Assembly (NCBI GenBank): GCA_006844705.1
Contig: SPJS01000066.1
Coordinates: 1 to 64,000 of the forward strand
From: Methylococcaceae bacterium
GTDB lineage: Bacteria; Pseudomonadota; Gammaproteobacteria; Methylococcales; Methylomonadaceae
Direction of reading: 5' to 3'
Length of the DNA: 64,000 nt
In this document: one piece after another, positions 56,668-64,000 of the stretch
Position numbering within the stretch: position 1 is the stretch's first letter
How the letters are laid out: the number at the start of each line of letters is the position of its first letter
Position numbers and translations under genes: made by a program
Notes under the pieces: model-generated
What the model saw: only the letters and a program-made list of their open reading frames with translations
What the model was told of the DNA's origin: nothing
The model's database searches: none

Positions 56668-56862
56668 TTAGACGTGGATATCCACTTTGTTTGGTCCGCT
56701 GACACCGGTAGAAGAAAGCAGTTTCATGGCGGCTTCTCCCGCTTGCTTTTGATTGTCCTGTTGCAGCTTTAAAACTGCAATCTCTTGTTTCTGCGCATTT
56801 TGCTGGTGCACGTGTGCGGAGGCAAACCCTGGCGTCCCAACGGTTAAGGATAAATCTGACAT
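56668..56862 (-). CDS. YjfB-like putative motility-associated small protein
   Basis: 64 residues; ATG at 56862 or 56865, both after AGGAAATT. Layout: Ser/Val-rich start, Gln-rich amphipathic helix (HQQNAQKQEIAVLKLQQ), QAGEAAMKLLSS, and a short C-terminal VDIHV strand, the pattern of YjfB (DUF described as putative motility protein). A sigma-28-like promoter lies upstream. The coding end is adjacent to the regA stop. Confidence 0.65.
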   Translation of the reverse strand: MSDLSLTVGTPGFASAHVHQQNAQKQEIAVLKLQQDNQKQAGEAAMKLLSSTGVSGPNKVDIHV

Positions 56863-56878
56863 CATAATTTCCTGTATT

Positions 56879-56895
56879 TATAGTGGTACACTATA
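56879..56895. promoter_or_regulatory. 17-bp palindrome upstream of yjfB-like gene
   Basis: TATAGTG-GTA-CACTATA, a perfect inverted repeat over seven bases per arm, overlaps the expected transcription start of the sigma-28-like promoter. It could be an operator. The regulator is unknown. Confidence 0.4.
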
Positions 56896-56899
56896 GCGT

Positions 56900-56936
56900 G
56901 TAGCGGCCATGACTGGAATGAGTTTAGCGCAGTGGT
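56900..56936 (-). promoter_or_regulatory. sigma-28-like promoter for yjfB-like gene
   Basis: On the minus strand, TAAA is followed after 15 bases by GCCGCTAC, close to the flagellar consensus TAAA-N15-GCCGATAA (four of four, and six of eight). It lies 38-74 bases before the start codon. No flagellar genes are in the window, so sigma-28 use is inferred. Confidence 0.45.
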
Positions 56937-56972
56937 CGTGTTTTCCCGTAATGTGTTACCGCTGTAACAAAA

Positions 56973-57333
56973 TAGATACCTAACGCCCCATATCCCGATA
57001 CACCGGCATTCTGCAGTAGCGACTCCCGGATGGTCTGACTTTTTCAATTACTTCAAGCAGTGATTGGCTGGGGCTGCTCATCCATTCCCGCCCAGCATGG
57101 AAAATGGGCAGATCAACACCCGAATTTAATTGCTGAGCCCGTTGCAGCATTTTCTTTGAAATGTCACGCAAGGTTAGCCGGTGTCCTTGCTCGGCCAGTC
57201 ATTGACTGATTTGAGCAAAGCCGCAACCGGTATCCCAAATGTCAAGCGAAGAGTTATTAAGAAAGGAGGGGTCTTCTTTCAGCAGGCACCATCCTCTTAG
57301 GCTGTCGAAATGTCGATCTTCTTTTAAGCCCAT
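56973..57333 (-). pseudogene. decayed tRNA methyltransferase cmoM (smtA)
   Basis: Minus strand from the ATG at 57333: DRHFDS, LDIWDTGCGFAQISQ, an in-frame TGA, then LAEQGHRLTLRDISKKMLQRAQ, FHAGREWMSSPSQSLLEVI, VRPSG and RYCR. These follow in order the SAM-binding and later motifs of CmoM (DAGGGEGQ, MAERGHQVILCDLSAQMIDRA, FHAVLEW, VLRPGG, and the terminal RYCRQEPYVTLGRY). The stop codon, the missing stretch before FHA and the fusion of VRPSG to the C-terminus mark it as broken. CmoM methylates cmo5U in tRNA anticodons. Confidence 0.7.
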
Positions 57334-57444
57334 GTTAAGGTTAGAAATTAACTATATTTTGTAAAATATTGATTATTTGAACTTTAAAATATTATAAAGT
57401 ATGTTGGTTGGCTGAACACAACGCTGAAGAGAGGGGGATGAACA

Positions 57445-57825
57445 ATGAAGGCTGAGGATTGGAAAGAAAAATTGACAGCAGAACAATATGCAGTATGCCG
57501 CGAGAAAGGGACGGAACGTCCATTCACCGGTAAATATGTTGATTGTAAAGAAGATGGCGTATATCACTGTGTGTGTTGTGGTAACCCATTATTTGATGCA
57601 GCAACTAAATATGATTCCGGCTCGGGATGGCCTAGCTTCTGGCAGGTAGTGGGAAACGCCAGCTTAACCGAGATTGAGGATACCAGTCACGGCATGCGCA
57701 GAGTGGAGGTTGTTTGTCAGTCATGCTATGCACATCTTGGGCATGTGTTTGAGGATGGGCCGCAACCCACCGGATTACGCTACTGTATTAATTCTGTTGC
57801 GCTGGATTTGAAGCAAAAAACATGA
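57445..57825 (+). CDS. msrB: peptide-methionine (R)-S-oxide reductase MsrB
   Basis: 126 residues. Zinc cysteines in CVCCGN and [12 protein letters not shown], resolving/active region GSGWPSFWQ and catalytic Cys in [11 protein letters not shown]. It reduces methionine-R-sulfoxide in the cytoplasm. AGAGGGGGATG precedes the start. It partly overlaps apeB (four bases). Confidence 0.95.
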   Translation: MKAEDWKEKLTAEQYAVCREKGTERPFTGKYVDCKEDGVYHCVCCGNPLFDAATKYDSGSGWPSFWQVVGNASLTEIEDTSHGMRRVEVVCQSCYAHLGHVFEDGPQPTGLRYCINSVALDLKQKT

Positions 57826-59117
57826 CGCCACATCAACAGGTCAAAAAACTACTTGATTTTATCGACCACAGTCCCAGCCCCTGGCATGCGGTGGAAAATG
57901 TGGTGGATAAGCTTAACTTGCATGGTTTCGAAGCATTGCAGGAAACCGATAGCTGGCAAGTTCAACCGGGAGGGAAATATTATGTGGTCAGAGATGATTC
58001 ATCACTTGTCGCACTGGTTGTTGGGCATCAGCCGTTAACCAAAGCCGGGTTTAACATTGTCGGGGCTCATACTGACTCGCCTGGTTTGCGCATCAAACCC
58101 AATCCACAAATAAATAAAGAAGGAGTTTATCGGCTTGGCGTAGAGGTTTATGGTGCGCCCATTCTGGCGACTTTTTCAGATCGCGATTTAAGCCTGGCTG
58201 GAAGAGTCAGTTATCTTGATGAAAAGGGTGATGTTGACCGTTGTTTGATTAATTTTGAAGAGCCCTTTCTTAGATTACCTAATCTGGCTATTCATATGAA
58301 TAGAGGGGTTAATGAGAATGGCCTCAAATTTCATAAACAAAATGAACTTCCATTGATTATGGGGGGAATTCATAATCAACTTGACGACGCCCGTTTTTTA
58401 AACCTGCTTGCCCAACAATCGGCCTGTCAGCCTGAACAGATCCTGAGTTGGGAATTAAATGTGTACGATACACAAAAGGGCGCATTTTGGGGGATAGAGC
58501 AAGAGTTCTACTGTAATAGTCAGCTGGATAATCTGGCGTCCTGTCATGCCGGGATAACGGCATTATTAGCGCTTGAAGAAAATAATGCGGCAACTATGGT
58601 GTGTGCATTATTTGATCATGAAGAAATTGGTAGTGAGAGTAACAAAGGCGCAGACGGGTCTTTCCTGCCGGACGTGTTGGAAAGAGTGGCAGTTTCATTA
58701 CACATATCGCCTGAGCAGTATAAACAGGCATTAGCTCATAGTTTTATGGTCAGTGTCGATATGGCGCATGCCTATCAACCCAATTTTCCGTCAGCATACG
58801 ATCCGGAACATAAAGTTCAGGTAAATAAAGGCCCTGTTATTAAAATAAATGTGAATCAGCGCTATACTTCCGAGAGTGTTTCTGAAGCTATTTTTAAAAA
58901 ACATTGTCAAAGTGCAGGAACCCCATGGCAGCAGTATGCGCATCGCGGTGAAATTGCCTGTGGGAGCACGATTGGTCCAATGCTGGCCTCAAGGCTGGGG
59001 ATTCGCAGTTTGGATGTGGGAAATCCGATGTGGGCTATGCACAGTGCAAGAGAGACAGCCGGAGTTCAGGATCATGCTGATTTAATTAAAGTGCTGAAGG
59101 AAGTGTATCGCAGTTAA
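57822..59117 (+). CDS. apeB: M18 family aminopeptidase
   Basis: 431 residues. Metal ligands in [24 protein letters not shown] and [17 protein letters not shown], with [20 protein letters not shown] in the C-terminal part. It removes N-terminal Asp/Glu and other residues from peptides. Coupled to msrB by a four-base overlap. Confidence 0.93.
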   Translation: MTPHQQVKKLLDFIDHSPSPWHAVENVVDKLNLHGFEALQETDSWQVQPGGKYYVVRDDSSLVALVVGHQPLTKAGFNIVGAHTDSPGLRIKPNPQINKEGVYRLGVEVYGAPILATFSDRDLSLAGRVSYLDEKGDVDRCLINFEEPFLRLPNLAIHMNRGVNENGLKFHKQNELPLIMGGIHNQLDDARFLNLLAQQSACQPEQILSWELNVYDTQKGAFWGIEQEFYCNSQLDNLASCHAGITALLALEENNAATMVCALFDHEEIGSESNKGADGSFLPDVLERVAVSLHISPEQYKQALAHSFMVSVDMAHAYQPNFPSAYDPEHKVQVNKGPVIKINVNQRYTSESVSEAIFKKHCQSAGTPWQQYAHRGEIACGSTIGPMLASRLGIRSLDVGNPMWAMHSARETAGVQDHADLIKVLKEVYRS

Positions 59118-59200
59118 AATACCTCCAAAGATTAAAAACTATACTGTTTTTTGGGAAACCAATCCTGAACCCAAAGCCTTCTCAAAGACTCAGGAATATT

Positions 59201-59788
59201 TTGAGACGTTATTATTGCTTCATTAACATTATGCCTTATATGCGGTTAGCGGTTATTTTTATAGGCTTCTTTTTCTGCCTGTTTGCTAAAGCCGGTTTGG
59301 GTCAGTCTTTGGTGGAATATAAAGTCAAAGCTGCATATCTCTATAATTTCACCAAATTTATAAATTGGCCTGAAAAAGAATTGGACTCATTCCGGATATG
59401 TATTCTTGGAAAGGATCCTTTTGGTTCTGTTATCGACCCCATTACCAAGCGCAAAGCCCTGGGAAAACCAATCAATCTGGTTAGAGCGTTAAAAGGGCAG
59501 GATCTTGCGCAATGCCAAATTGTTTATGTTGAAAATGTTAATGATCATGCACGGGATTTAAACAGGCTAAAGCATCCAGGGGTATTGACTGTAACCTCGC
59601 TGGAAACAGGAAACGAAAATGCATCGGTTCGATTTTTTTCTGAATACGGAGGAATGATTGGTTTTGTTATCCGGGATGGAAAGGTGAAGTTGCGTATCAA
59701 GCTCTCCGAGTTAAAGAAAAGTGGGTTGGAAGTCAGTGCAAAATTGCTTGAATTAGTTGAACTTGTAAAGGAAGACGGGGGAAATTAA
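59201..59788 (+). CDS. YfiR family periplasmic protein
   Basis: 195 residues from a TTG with AGGA upstream (ATGs at 59231 and 59240 are alternatives). A signal peptide precedes the DUF4154/YfiR domain: VEYKVKAAYLYNFTKFINWP, FRICILGKDPFG, LTVTSLETG and FVIRDGKVKLRI. YfiR represses the membrane cyclase YfiN by binding its periplasmic part. The next gene, one base further, encodes such a membrane GGDEF protein, so a YfiR-YfiN-type pair is likely. Confidence 0.88.
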   Translation: MRRYYCFINIMPYMRLAVIFIGFFFCLFAKAGLGQSLVEYKVKAAYLYNFTKFINWPEKELDSFRICILGKDPFGSVIDPITKRKALGKPINLVRALKGQDLAQCQIVYVENVNDHARDLNRLKHPGVLTVTSLETGNENASVRFFSEYGGMIGFVIRDGKVKLRIKLSELKKSGLEVSAKLLELVELVKEDGGN

Positions 59789-62146
59789 ATGTTGCAACAC
59801 ATGAGTATTAAATGGAAATTACTGACCATTCTTATATTTTCCAATGTGTTATCGCTGCTATTGGCATTAATTTTTCTGTTGGTCAATAGTGTTTCAGAAA
59901 TGAAACAAACAGCCATGAGTGATTTGAATGCGATGGCTGATCTCATTGCTAATCGCAGTACAGCGTCGCTGAGTTTCGATGACAGTTCTGTCGCCAAAGA
60001 AAACCTTGCTGTGTTGAATGATATGAGGGAGGTTAAAACCGCGTGTATATTTAACCAGGAGAAATTATTATTTGCGCAATTAGGTCGTCAGATTACCCAT
60101 TGTCCAGATGAGTTGACTTTTTTTTCGAGTTATTTCGATGGCTTCCTGTTGCATATTGTTAGAAAAATTGTGCTGGATAACGAAGAGATCGGCAGCGTAT
60201 ATCTAAAAGCTGATTTAACGGATGTATTTTGGGATAAGCTGCAATTCATCGCTTTAATATTGACCTTCCTGTTTTTTTCCTCATTGATTACCTTTTCATT
60301 GACGGCTCCCATGTTAAATACAGTCTCAGTCCCGATCACGCGTCTGGTTCAAACTGCGCGAAAAGTAAGTCGGCAAAAGAATTATTCACTGCGTGCGCAA
60401 AAATTTGGTGACGATGATCTTGGGGTGTTGGTCGATGCATTTAATAAAATGCTGGAAACCGTCGAGCAGCAGAATAAGGCGCTGGTTAATGTCAAAAACA
60501 ATTATCTCACCTTGTATGATAATAATCCGACCATGGTGTTTTATCTGAATATGGAAGGGATGATTTTGTCAGTCAACCGTTTTGGAGCAAGGCAGCTGGA
60601 TCAGACGGTGGAAAACATTCAAGGTCGGTCGATCTATGATTTTACTCACCCGGAAGACGGTAATTTGACCCAGGCATTGTTTGATCTCTGCCAGCTTAAC
60701 CCACATAAAGTGTACAAGCAGGAACTGAGAAATATTTGCCGCGATGGTCGGGTCATCTGGGTCAGGGCATCCGCAAGATTGCTGGTTAATGAACAGGCGC
60801 AATATAACTTTTTGCTGGTATGTGAAGATGTTACCGAAACGAAACGTCTGGCTGAGAAAATTGAATATCAGGCCAGTCATGATGCATTAACCGGGCTGGT
60901 GAATCGTCGTGAATTTGATGCGTATGTACTTAAAATTGTAGAGCAATCGCAGCAGGATCACTCGCGGCATGCATTATGTTATCTGGATCTGGATCAATTT
61001 AAAGTGATTAATGATACCTGCGGGCATATGGCAGGGGATGAACTGCTTCGTCAATTGGGTGATGTGCTACGCCATAATATTCGCCAGAACGACATTCTCG
61101 CGCGCCTGGGGGGCGATGAATTTGGCGTGTTGATGTACAACTGTTCGCTGGAGCAGGCGCTTAAAGTCAGCGAAGAATTGCGTAATGTGGTGCGTGATTT
61201 TCAATTTGGTTGGGAAGATAGAAGCTTTAGTGTGGGGGTCAGCATCGGAGTGACTCTGATTTCACCCACCAGCGGCAACGCGGTTGAATTGTTGAAAGAA
61301 GCCGATGCCGCTTGTTATGCTGCCAAAGAAAAAGGCCGAAACCGGGTGCATTTATATATGCCGGACGATGAAGAAATGGCGTCCCGCCAGGGTGAAATGC
61401 AGTGGGTTGAAAAACTTCAGCGTGGCCTTGAAGAAGACAGTTTTTGTTTGTTTGGTCAGTTAATTGTTCCGGTGACCGAAGATGATGAAGGGGTGCATTT
61501 TGAAACCCTGGTGCGTTACAAGGATAAGCAAGGAAATACCATTCCTCCTGGGGCTTTTCTGCCAGCAGCAGAACGCTACAATATGGCATCTGCGCTGGAC
61601 CGCTGGGTGATCAAAAATCTTTTGTCCTGGCTGTCTAAGCACCCTAAGCGACTGGAAAAACTGTCTTTGTGTTCAATTAATCTGTCCGGTTTATCCTTAT
61701 CTGACGAGTCGATGCTGGATTTTATTGATGAGCAGTTTGAAATATGGAATGTCCCAACCCATAAAATCTGTTTTGAAATTACCGAGACAGCGGCGATCAG
61801 CAATTTGAGTTACGCCCGCCAGTTTATTGAGAGTCTACGTGATCGTGGCTGCTATTTTTCACTGGATGATTTTGGTAGCGGGCTGTCTTCATTTGCGTAT
61901 CTGAAAAATCTTCCGGTAGACTTTTTGAAAATTGACGGTCTGTTTGTCAAGGATATCCTTGAAGACAAGGTCGACCGGGCAATGGTCGAGTCCATTAATT
62001 CTGTGGGTCATGTAATGGGTAAGCAGACCATTGCCGAGTTCGTTGAAAATGAAGCTATTCTGCAGCAACTGAAAGACCTCGAGGTGGATTATGCCCAAGG
62101 CTACGGTATCGCCAAACCGGTGCCTCTGGATGAAATCAAGTTTTAA
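59789..62146 (+). CDS. membrane GGDEF-EAL protein with CHASE8-like, HAMP and PAS domains
   Basis: 785 residues. Two membrane helices (about 12-35 and 153-177) flank a periplasmic sensor; then HAMP, a PAS domain (~232-355), GGDEF with intact LGGDEFGVL, and EAL in which EAL itself reads ETL (HFETLVRY). Other EAL residues look kept: INLSG, EITETAAI, DDFGSG, KIDG and EFVEN. It may both make and break c-di-GMP. It follows the YfiR-like gene directly, suggesting periplasmic control. Net activity cannot be read from sequence. Confidence 0.9.
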   Translation: MLQHMSIKWKLLTILIFSNVLSLLLALIFLLVNSVSEMKQTAMSDLNAMADLIANRSTASLSFDDSSVAKENLAVLNDMREVKTACIFNQEKLLFAQLGRQITHCPDELTFFSSYFDGFLLHIVRKIVLDNEEIGSVYLKADLTDVFWDKLQFIALILTFLFFSSLITFSLTAPMLNTVSVPITRLVQTARKVSRQKNYSLRAQKFGDDDLGVLVDAFNKMLETVEQQNKALVNVKNNYLTLYDNNPTMVFYLNMEGMILSVNRFGARQLDQTVENIQGRSIYDFTHPEDGNLTQALFDLCQLNPHKVYKQELRNICRDGRVIWVRASARLLVNEQAQYNFLLVCEDVTETKRLAEKIEYQASHDALTGLVNRREFDAYVLKIVEQSQQDHSRHALCYLDLDQFKVINDTCGHMAGDELLRQLGDVLRHNIRQNDILARLGGDEFGVLMYNCSLEQALKVSEELRNVVRDFQFGWEDRSFSVGVSIGVTLISPTSGNAVELLKEADAACYAAKEKGRNRVHLYMPDDEEMASRQGEMQWVEKLQRGLEEDSFCLFGQLIVPVTEDDEGVHFETLVRYKDKQGNTIPPGAFLPAAERYNMASALDRWVIKNLLSWLSKHPKRLEKLSLCSINLSGLSLSDESMLDFIDEQFEIWNVPTHKICFEITETAAISNLSYARQFIESLRDRGCYFSLDDFGSGLSSFAYLKNLPVDFLKIDGLFVKDILEDKVDRAMVESINSVGHVMGKQTIAEFVENEAILQQLKDLEVDYAQGYGIAKPVPLDEIKF

Positions 62147-62223
62147 AATGTTGAGGTTTCAGCATTAGCCTGGTTGAAAACAATAAGCATGCGAACAACA
62201 TCCTGCCTGATGATGGGCTGCTT

Positions 62224-62778
62224 TTGTACTATCCCGCCTTTTATTCATCTGATATTGCCGAAGTTTTTGCCTCTAACTTTTCTAAAACGATCGCGTGGCA
62301 ACAGGAAAAAATATGGGTGTACGGTCGTTGCCACTTAGTGCCGCGATTGATGGCCTGGTATGGTGATCCAGATGCCAGCTACGCGTATTCCGGTGTTGAT
62401 CATGAACCACTGCCCTGGACTGAAGAACTGCTACATGTTCGTAACGATATGCAGAACTTGAGCGGGCATGTGTTTAATAGCGTTATGCTGAATCTTTATC
62501 GCAACGGACGCGATTCAATGGGGTGTCATGCGGATAATGAAACAGAACTTGGGCACAATCCTGTGATAGCGTCTGTGAGCCTGGGCGAAACTCGTTTAAT
62601 ACGCTTTCGGCATAATAAATCCAGGAAAAAATTCGAGCTGGAACTTAAGGATGGAGATGTGTTGATTATGGGGGGAGAAATACAGCATCATTGGCGGCAT
62701 GAATTGCCAAAAACAGCTAAGGAAAAATCTGTCCGAATCAATTTAACATTCAGGCAGATCATCGTTAGGGCAATTTAA
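62224..62778 (+). CDS. alkB: AlkB-like 2-oxoglutarate/Fe(II) DNA/RNA repair dioxygenase
   Basis: At least 184 residues. The dioxygenase core has the iron ligands in MGCHADNETELG and QHHWRHELPK and the 2-oxoglutarate arginines in SVRINLTFR. It oxidatively removes alkyl groups from DNA or RNA. A TTG at 62224 is the first normal start, but similarity to AlkB appears to extend upstream in frame to about 62155 (ILPDDGLLLYYP), so the true start may be a rare ATT at 62164 (TTGAGG seven bases before) or CTG at 62170. A hairpin CCTGA..TCAGG (62791-62829) lies between this gene and purD. Confidence 0.85.
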   Translation: MYYPAFYSSDIAEVFASNFSKTIAWQQEKIWVYGRCHLVPRLMAWYGDPDASYAYSGVDHEPLPWTEELLHVRNDMQNLSGHVFNSVMLNLYRNGRDSMGCHADNETELGHNPVIASVSLGETRLIRFRHNKSRKKFELELKDGDVLIMGGEIQHHWRHELPKTAKEKSVRINLTFRQIIVRAI

Positions 62779-62845
62779 TGGGCGGGTTCGCCTGAAAAGC
62801 TGAAAAGCATAGTTAATCAGCTTATCAGGCCTCTAAAGACAACAT

Positions 62846-64000
62846 CTAACGTATTGCCTTAAAACCGATATCTGTCCGGTAGTAAACATTATTCCAGCTA
62901 ATCTGGCGGGTCAGCTGGTAGGCGTTCTGCTGAGCCTGGGCAATATCGTCACCCAGAGCGCAGGCGCATAAAACCCGGCCACCTGCAGTCACAATGGCTT
63001 GATTCCGTTGCCGAGTGCCAGCATGAAACACCTTGCTGTCGCTGGAATTTTCCTGCGGCAGGCCCTTAACTTCGTCACCTTTGGCATAACTGTCTGGATA
63101 ACCACCGGCAGCCAGTACGACGCCTAGTGCGGCGCGTTCATCCCATTCGGTCGTATGTTGATCAAGTGTCTGTTGCAGCGCGGCAGAGCATAACTCAACC
63201 AAATCACTTTTCAGGCGCATCATGATTGGTTGGGTTTCAGGGTCGCCAAAGCGGCAGTTGAATTCCAGTACTTTGATGTCACCTTGTGCAGTGATCATTA
63301 AACCCGCGTATAAAAAGCCGGTGTAGGTATGACCATCAGCCTGCATGCCCTGCAATGTCGGGTTTATTACTTCAGCCATGGCTTTTTCGTAAACCTTATC
63401 TGTAACCACGGGCGCGGGCGAATAAGCTCCCATACCGCCAGTATTGGGGCCAAGATCACCATTATCACGGGCTTTATGATCCTGTGATGTTGCCATAGGC
63501 AAGGCCTGCTTGCCATCGGCGATCACAATGAAGCTGGCTTCTTCGCCTTCCAAAAACTCTTCGATCACCACGCGATGCCCGGCTTCGCCGAAGCGGTTGC
63601 CAGCCAGCATGTCGTTGACGGCATCTATGGCTTCCTGTTCGGATTGGGCCACAATGACGCCTTTACCCGCCGCCAGACCATCCGCCTTGACCACAATCGG
63701 GGCACCTTTTTGTTGAATATAGGCAATGGCTGGCGCGGTTTTGGTGAAGGTCTGGTAATCCGCAGTAGGAATGTTATGGCGAGCCATAAAATCCTTGCAA
63801 AAGGTTTTTGAGCCTTCCAGTTGAGCCGCTTCTGCCGTTGGGCCAAAGCAGTTCAGTCCGGCCTGTTGAAAACGGTCCACAACGCCTGCTACCAGGGGCA
63901 CTTCCGGGCCAACAATGGTCAGTCCAATATTTTCCTGTTGTGCAAATGTCAGTAGGCCATCAATATCATCGGCATTGATAGCAACATTTTGCATATTTGA
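62846..64000 (-). CDS. purD: phosphoribosylamine-glycine ligase (N-terminus beyond window)
   Basis: Minus-strand frame open to the window edge; about 385 of the usual ~430 residues are here. ATP-grasp elements: VKADGLAAGKGVIVA, VIEEFLEGEEASF, GGMGAYSPAPVV and VLEFNCRFGDPETQ. It joins phosphoribosylamine and glycine in purine synthesis. The first residues, including the start codon, lie right of base 64000; the ATG at 63994 is internal. Confidence 0.95.
   Translation of the reverse strand, partial: SNMQNVAINADDIDGLLTFAQQENIGLTIVGPEVPLVAGVVDRFQQAGLNCFGPTAEAAQLEGSKTFCKDFMARHNIPTADYQTFTKTAPAIAYIQQKGAPIVVKADGLAAGKGVIVAQSEQEAIDAVNDMLAGNRFGEAGHRVVIEEFLEGEEASFIVIADGKQALPMATSQDHKARDNGDLGPNTGGMGAYSPAPVVTDKVYEKAMAEVINPTLQGMQADGHTYTGFLYAGLMITAQGDIKVLEFNCRFGDPETQPIMMRLKSDLVELCSAALQQTLDQHTTEWDERAALGVVLAAGGYPDSYAKGDEVKGLPQENSSDSKVFHAGTRQRNQAIVTAGGRVLCACALGDDIAQAQQNAYQLTRQISWNNVYYRTDIGFKAIR

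Noticed and set aside
1..64000. CRISPR arrays, tRNAs, rRNAs, prophage or complete IS elements
   Set aside because: Read through on both strands; no regularly spaced repeats, tRNA cloverleafs, rRNA segments, integrases or transposase genes were recognised.

Overview
The window is a chromosomal segment of a gammaproteobacterium. Gene orders shared with this class support that: secB-gpsA, pilMNOPQ-aroK-aroB-SPOR protein, ygfB-pepP-ubiH-ubiI divergent from a zapB-like/zapA pair and a 6S RNA, and msrP-msrQ. The presence of an NhaD-type Na+/H+ antiporter, a siroheme sulfite reductase, a RegB/RegA redox two-component system and copper/sulfur-linked proteins fits an aquatic, respiring lineage (Thiotrichales/Methylococcales-like is plausible). 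The genus cannot be fixed from the sequence alone. No rRNA, tRNA, CRISPR array, prophage or complete insertion sequence was seen.

Layout. 1-4.2 kb: a cut-off PpiC-type isomerase gene, a divergent exported DUF3604 protein, and a lipoprotein with EF-hands overlapping a 2-oxoglutarate/Fe(II) oxygenase gene. 4.2-7 kb (minus): an ArsR-family regulator, rhodanese, secB, gpsA and a DUF721 gene, probably one operon. 7.2-11.4 kb: gpmI, an EnvC-like LytM activator and a CtpA protease. 11.4-17.1 kb: DUF934-cysI (minus), nhaD, ampG and xthA. 17.2-21.1 kb: rpmE, gltA and mrcA. 21.3-29.6 kb: the type IV pilus assembly operon pilMNOPQ, then aroK, aroB and an AAA-SPOR division protein. 29.6-34.9 kb: hemE, yjbQ, DUF411, glk, ald, a small orphan ORF and an HvfX-like DoxX protein. 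35.2-42.7 kb (minus): a GNAT gene and a seven-gene MoxR/DUF58/DUF4129 membrane operon. 43-48 kb (minus): an unknown membrane-anchored protein, then the ubiquinone/pepP block. 48-49.4 kb: zapB-like, zapA, 6S RNA, yfbR. 49.5-52.3 kb: an acidic DUF6763 protein, a P-loop protein, metA and a deaminase. 52.3-56.9 kb: a secreted unknown, msrPQ, regBA and a YjfB-like protein. 57-64 kb: a decayed cmoM, msrB, a M18 aminopeptidase, a YfiR-like protein with a GGDEF-EAL protein, alkB and a truncated purD.

Most genes are core functions: envelope growth and division, pili, quinone and haem synthesis, central metabolism and repair of oxidised methionine. The less ordinary content lies between genes. Two related MITE-like elements with terminal inverted repeats occur near 31.6 kb and 43.5 kb, one of them apparently supplying the Shine-Dalgarno of glk. 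A 165-bp imperfect palindrome lies near 35.1 kb. A terminator-like hairpin contains the ampG start. There is a cmoM pseudogene, a RegA-like site in front of regB, and a sigma-28-like promoter in front of the yjfB-like gene. The ArsR regulator carries a cysteine pair spaced like persulfide sensors. DNA from about 29.6 to 48 kb looks more G+C-rich than the first 29 kb.
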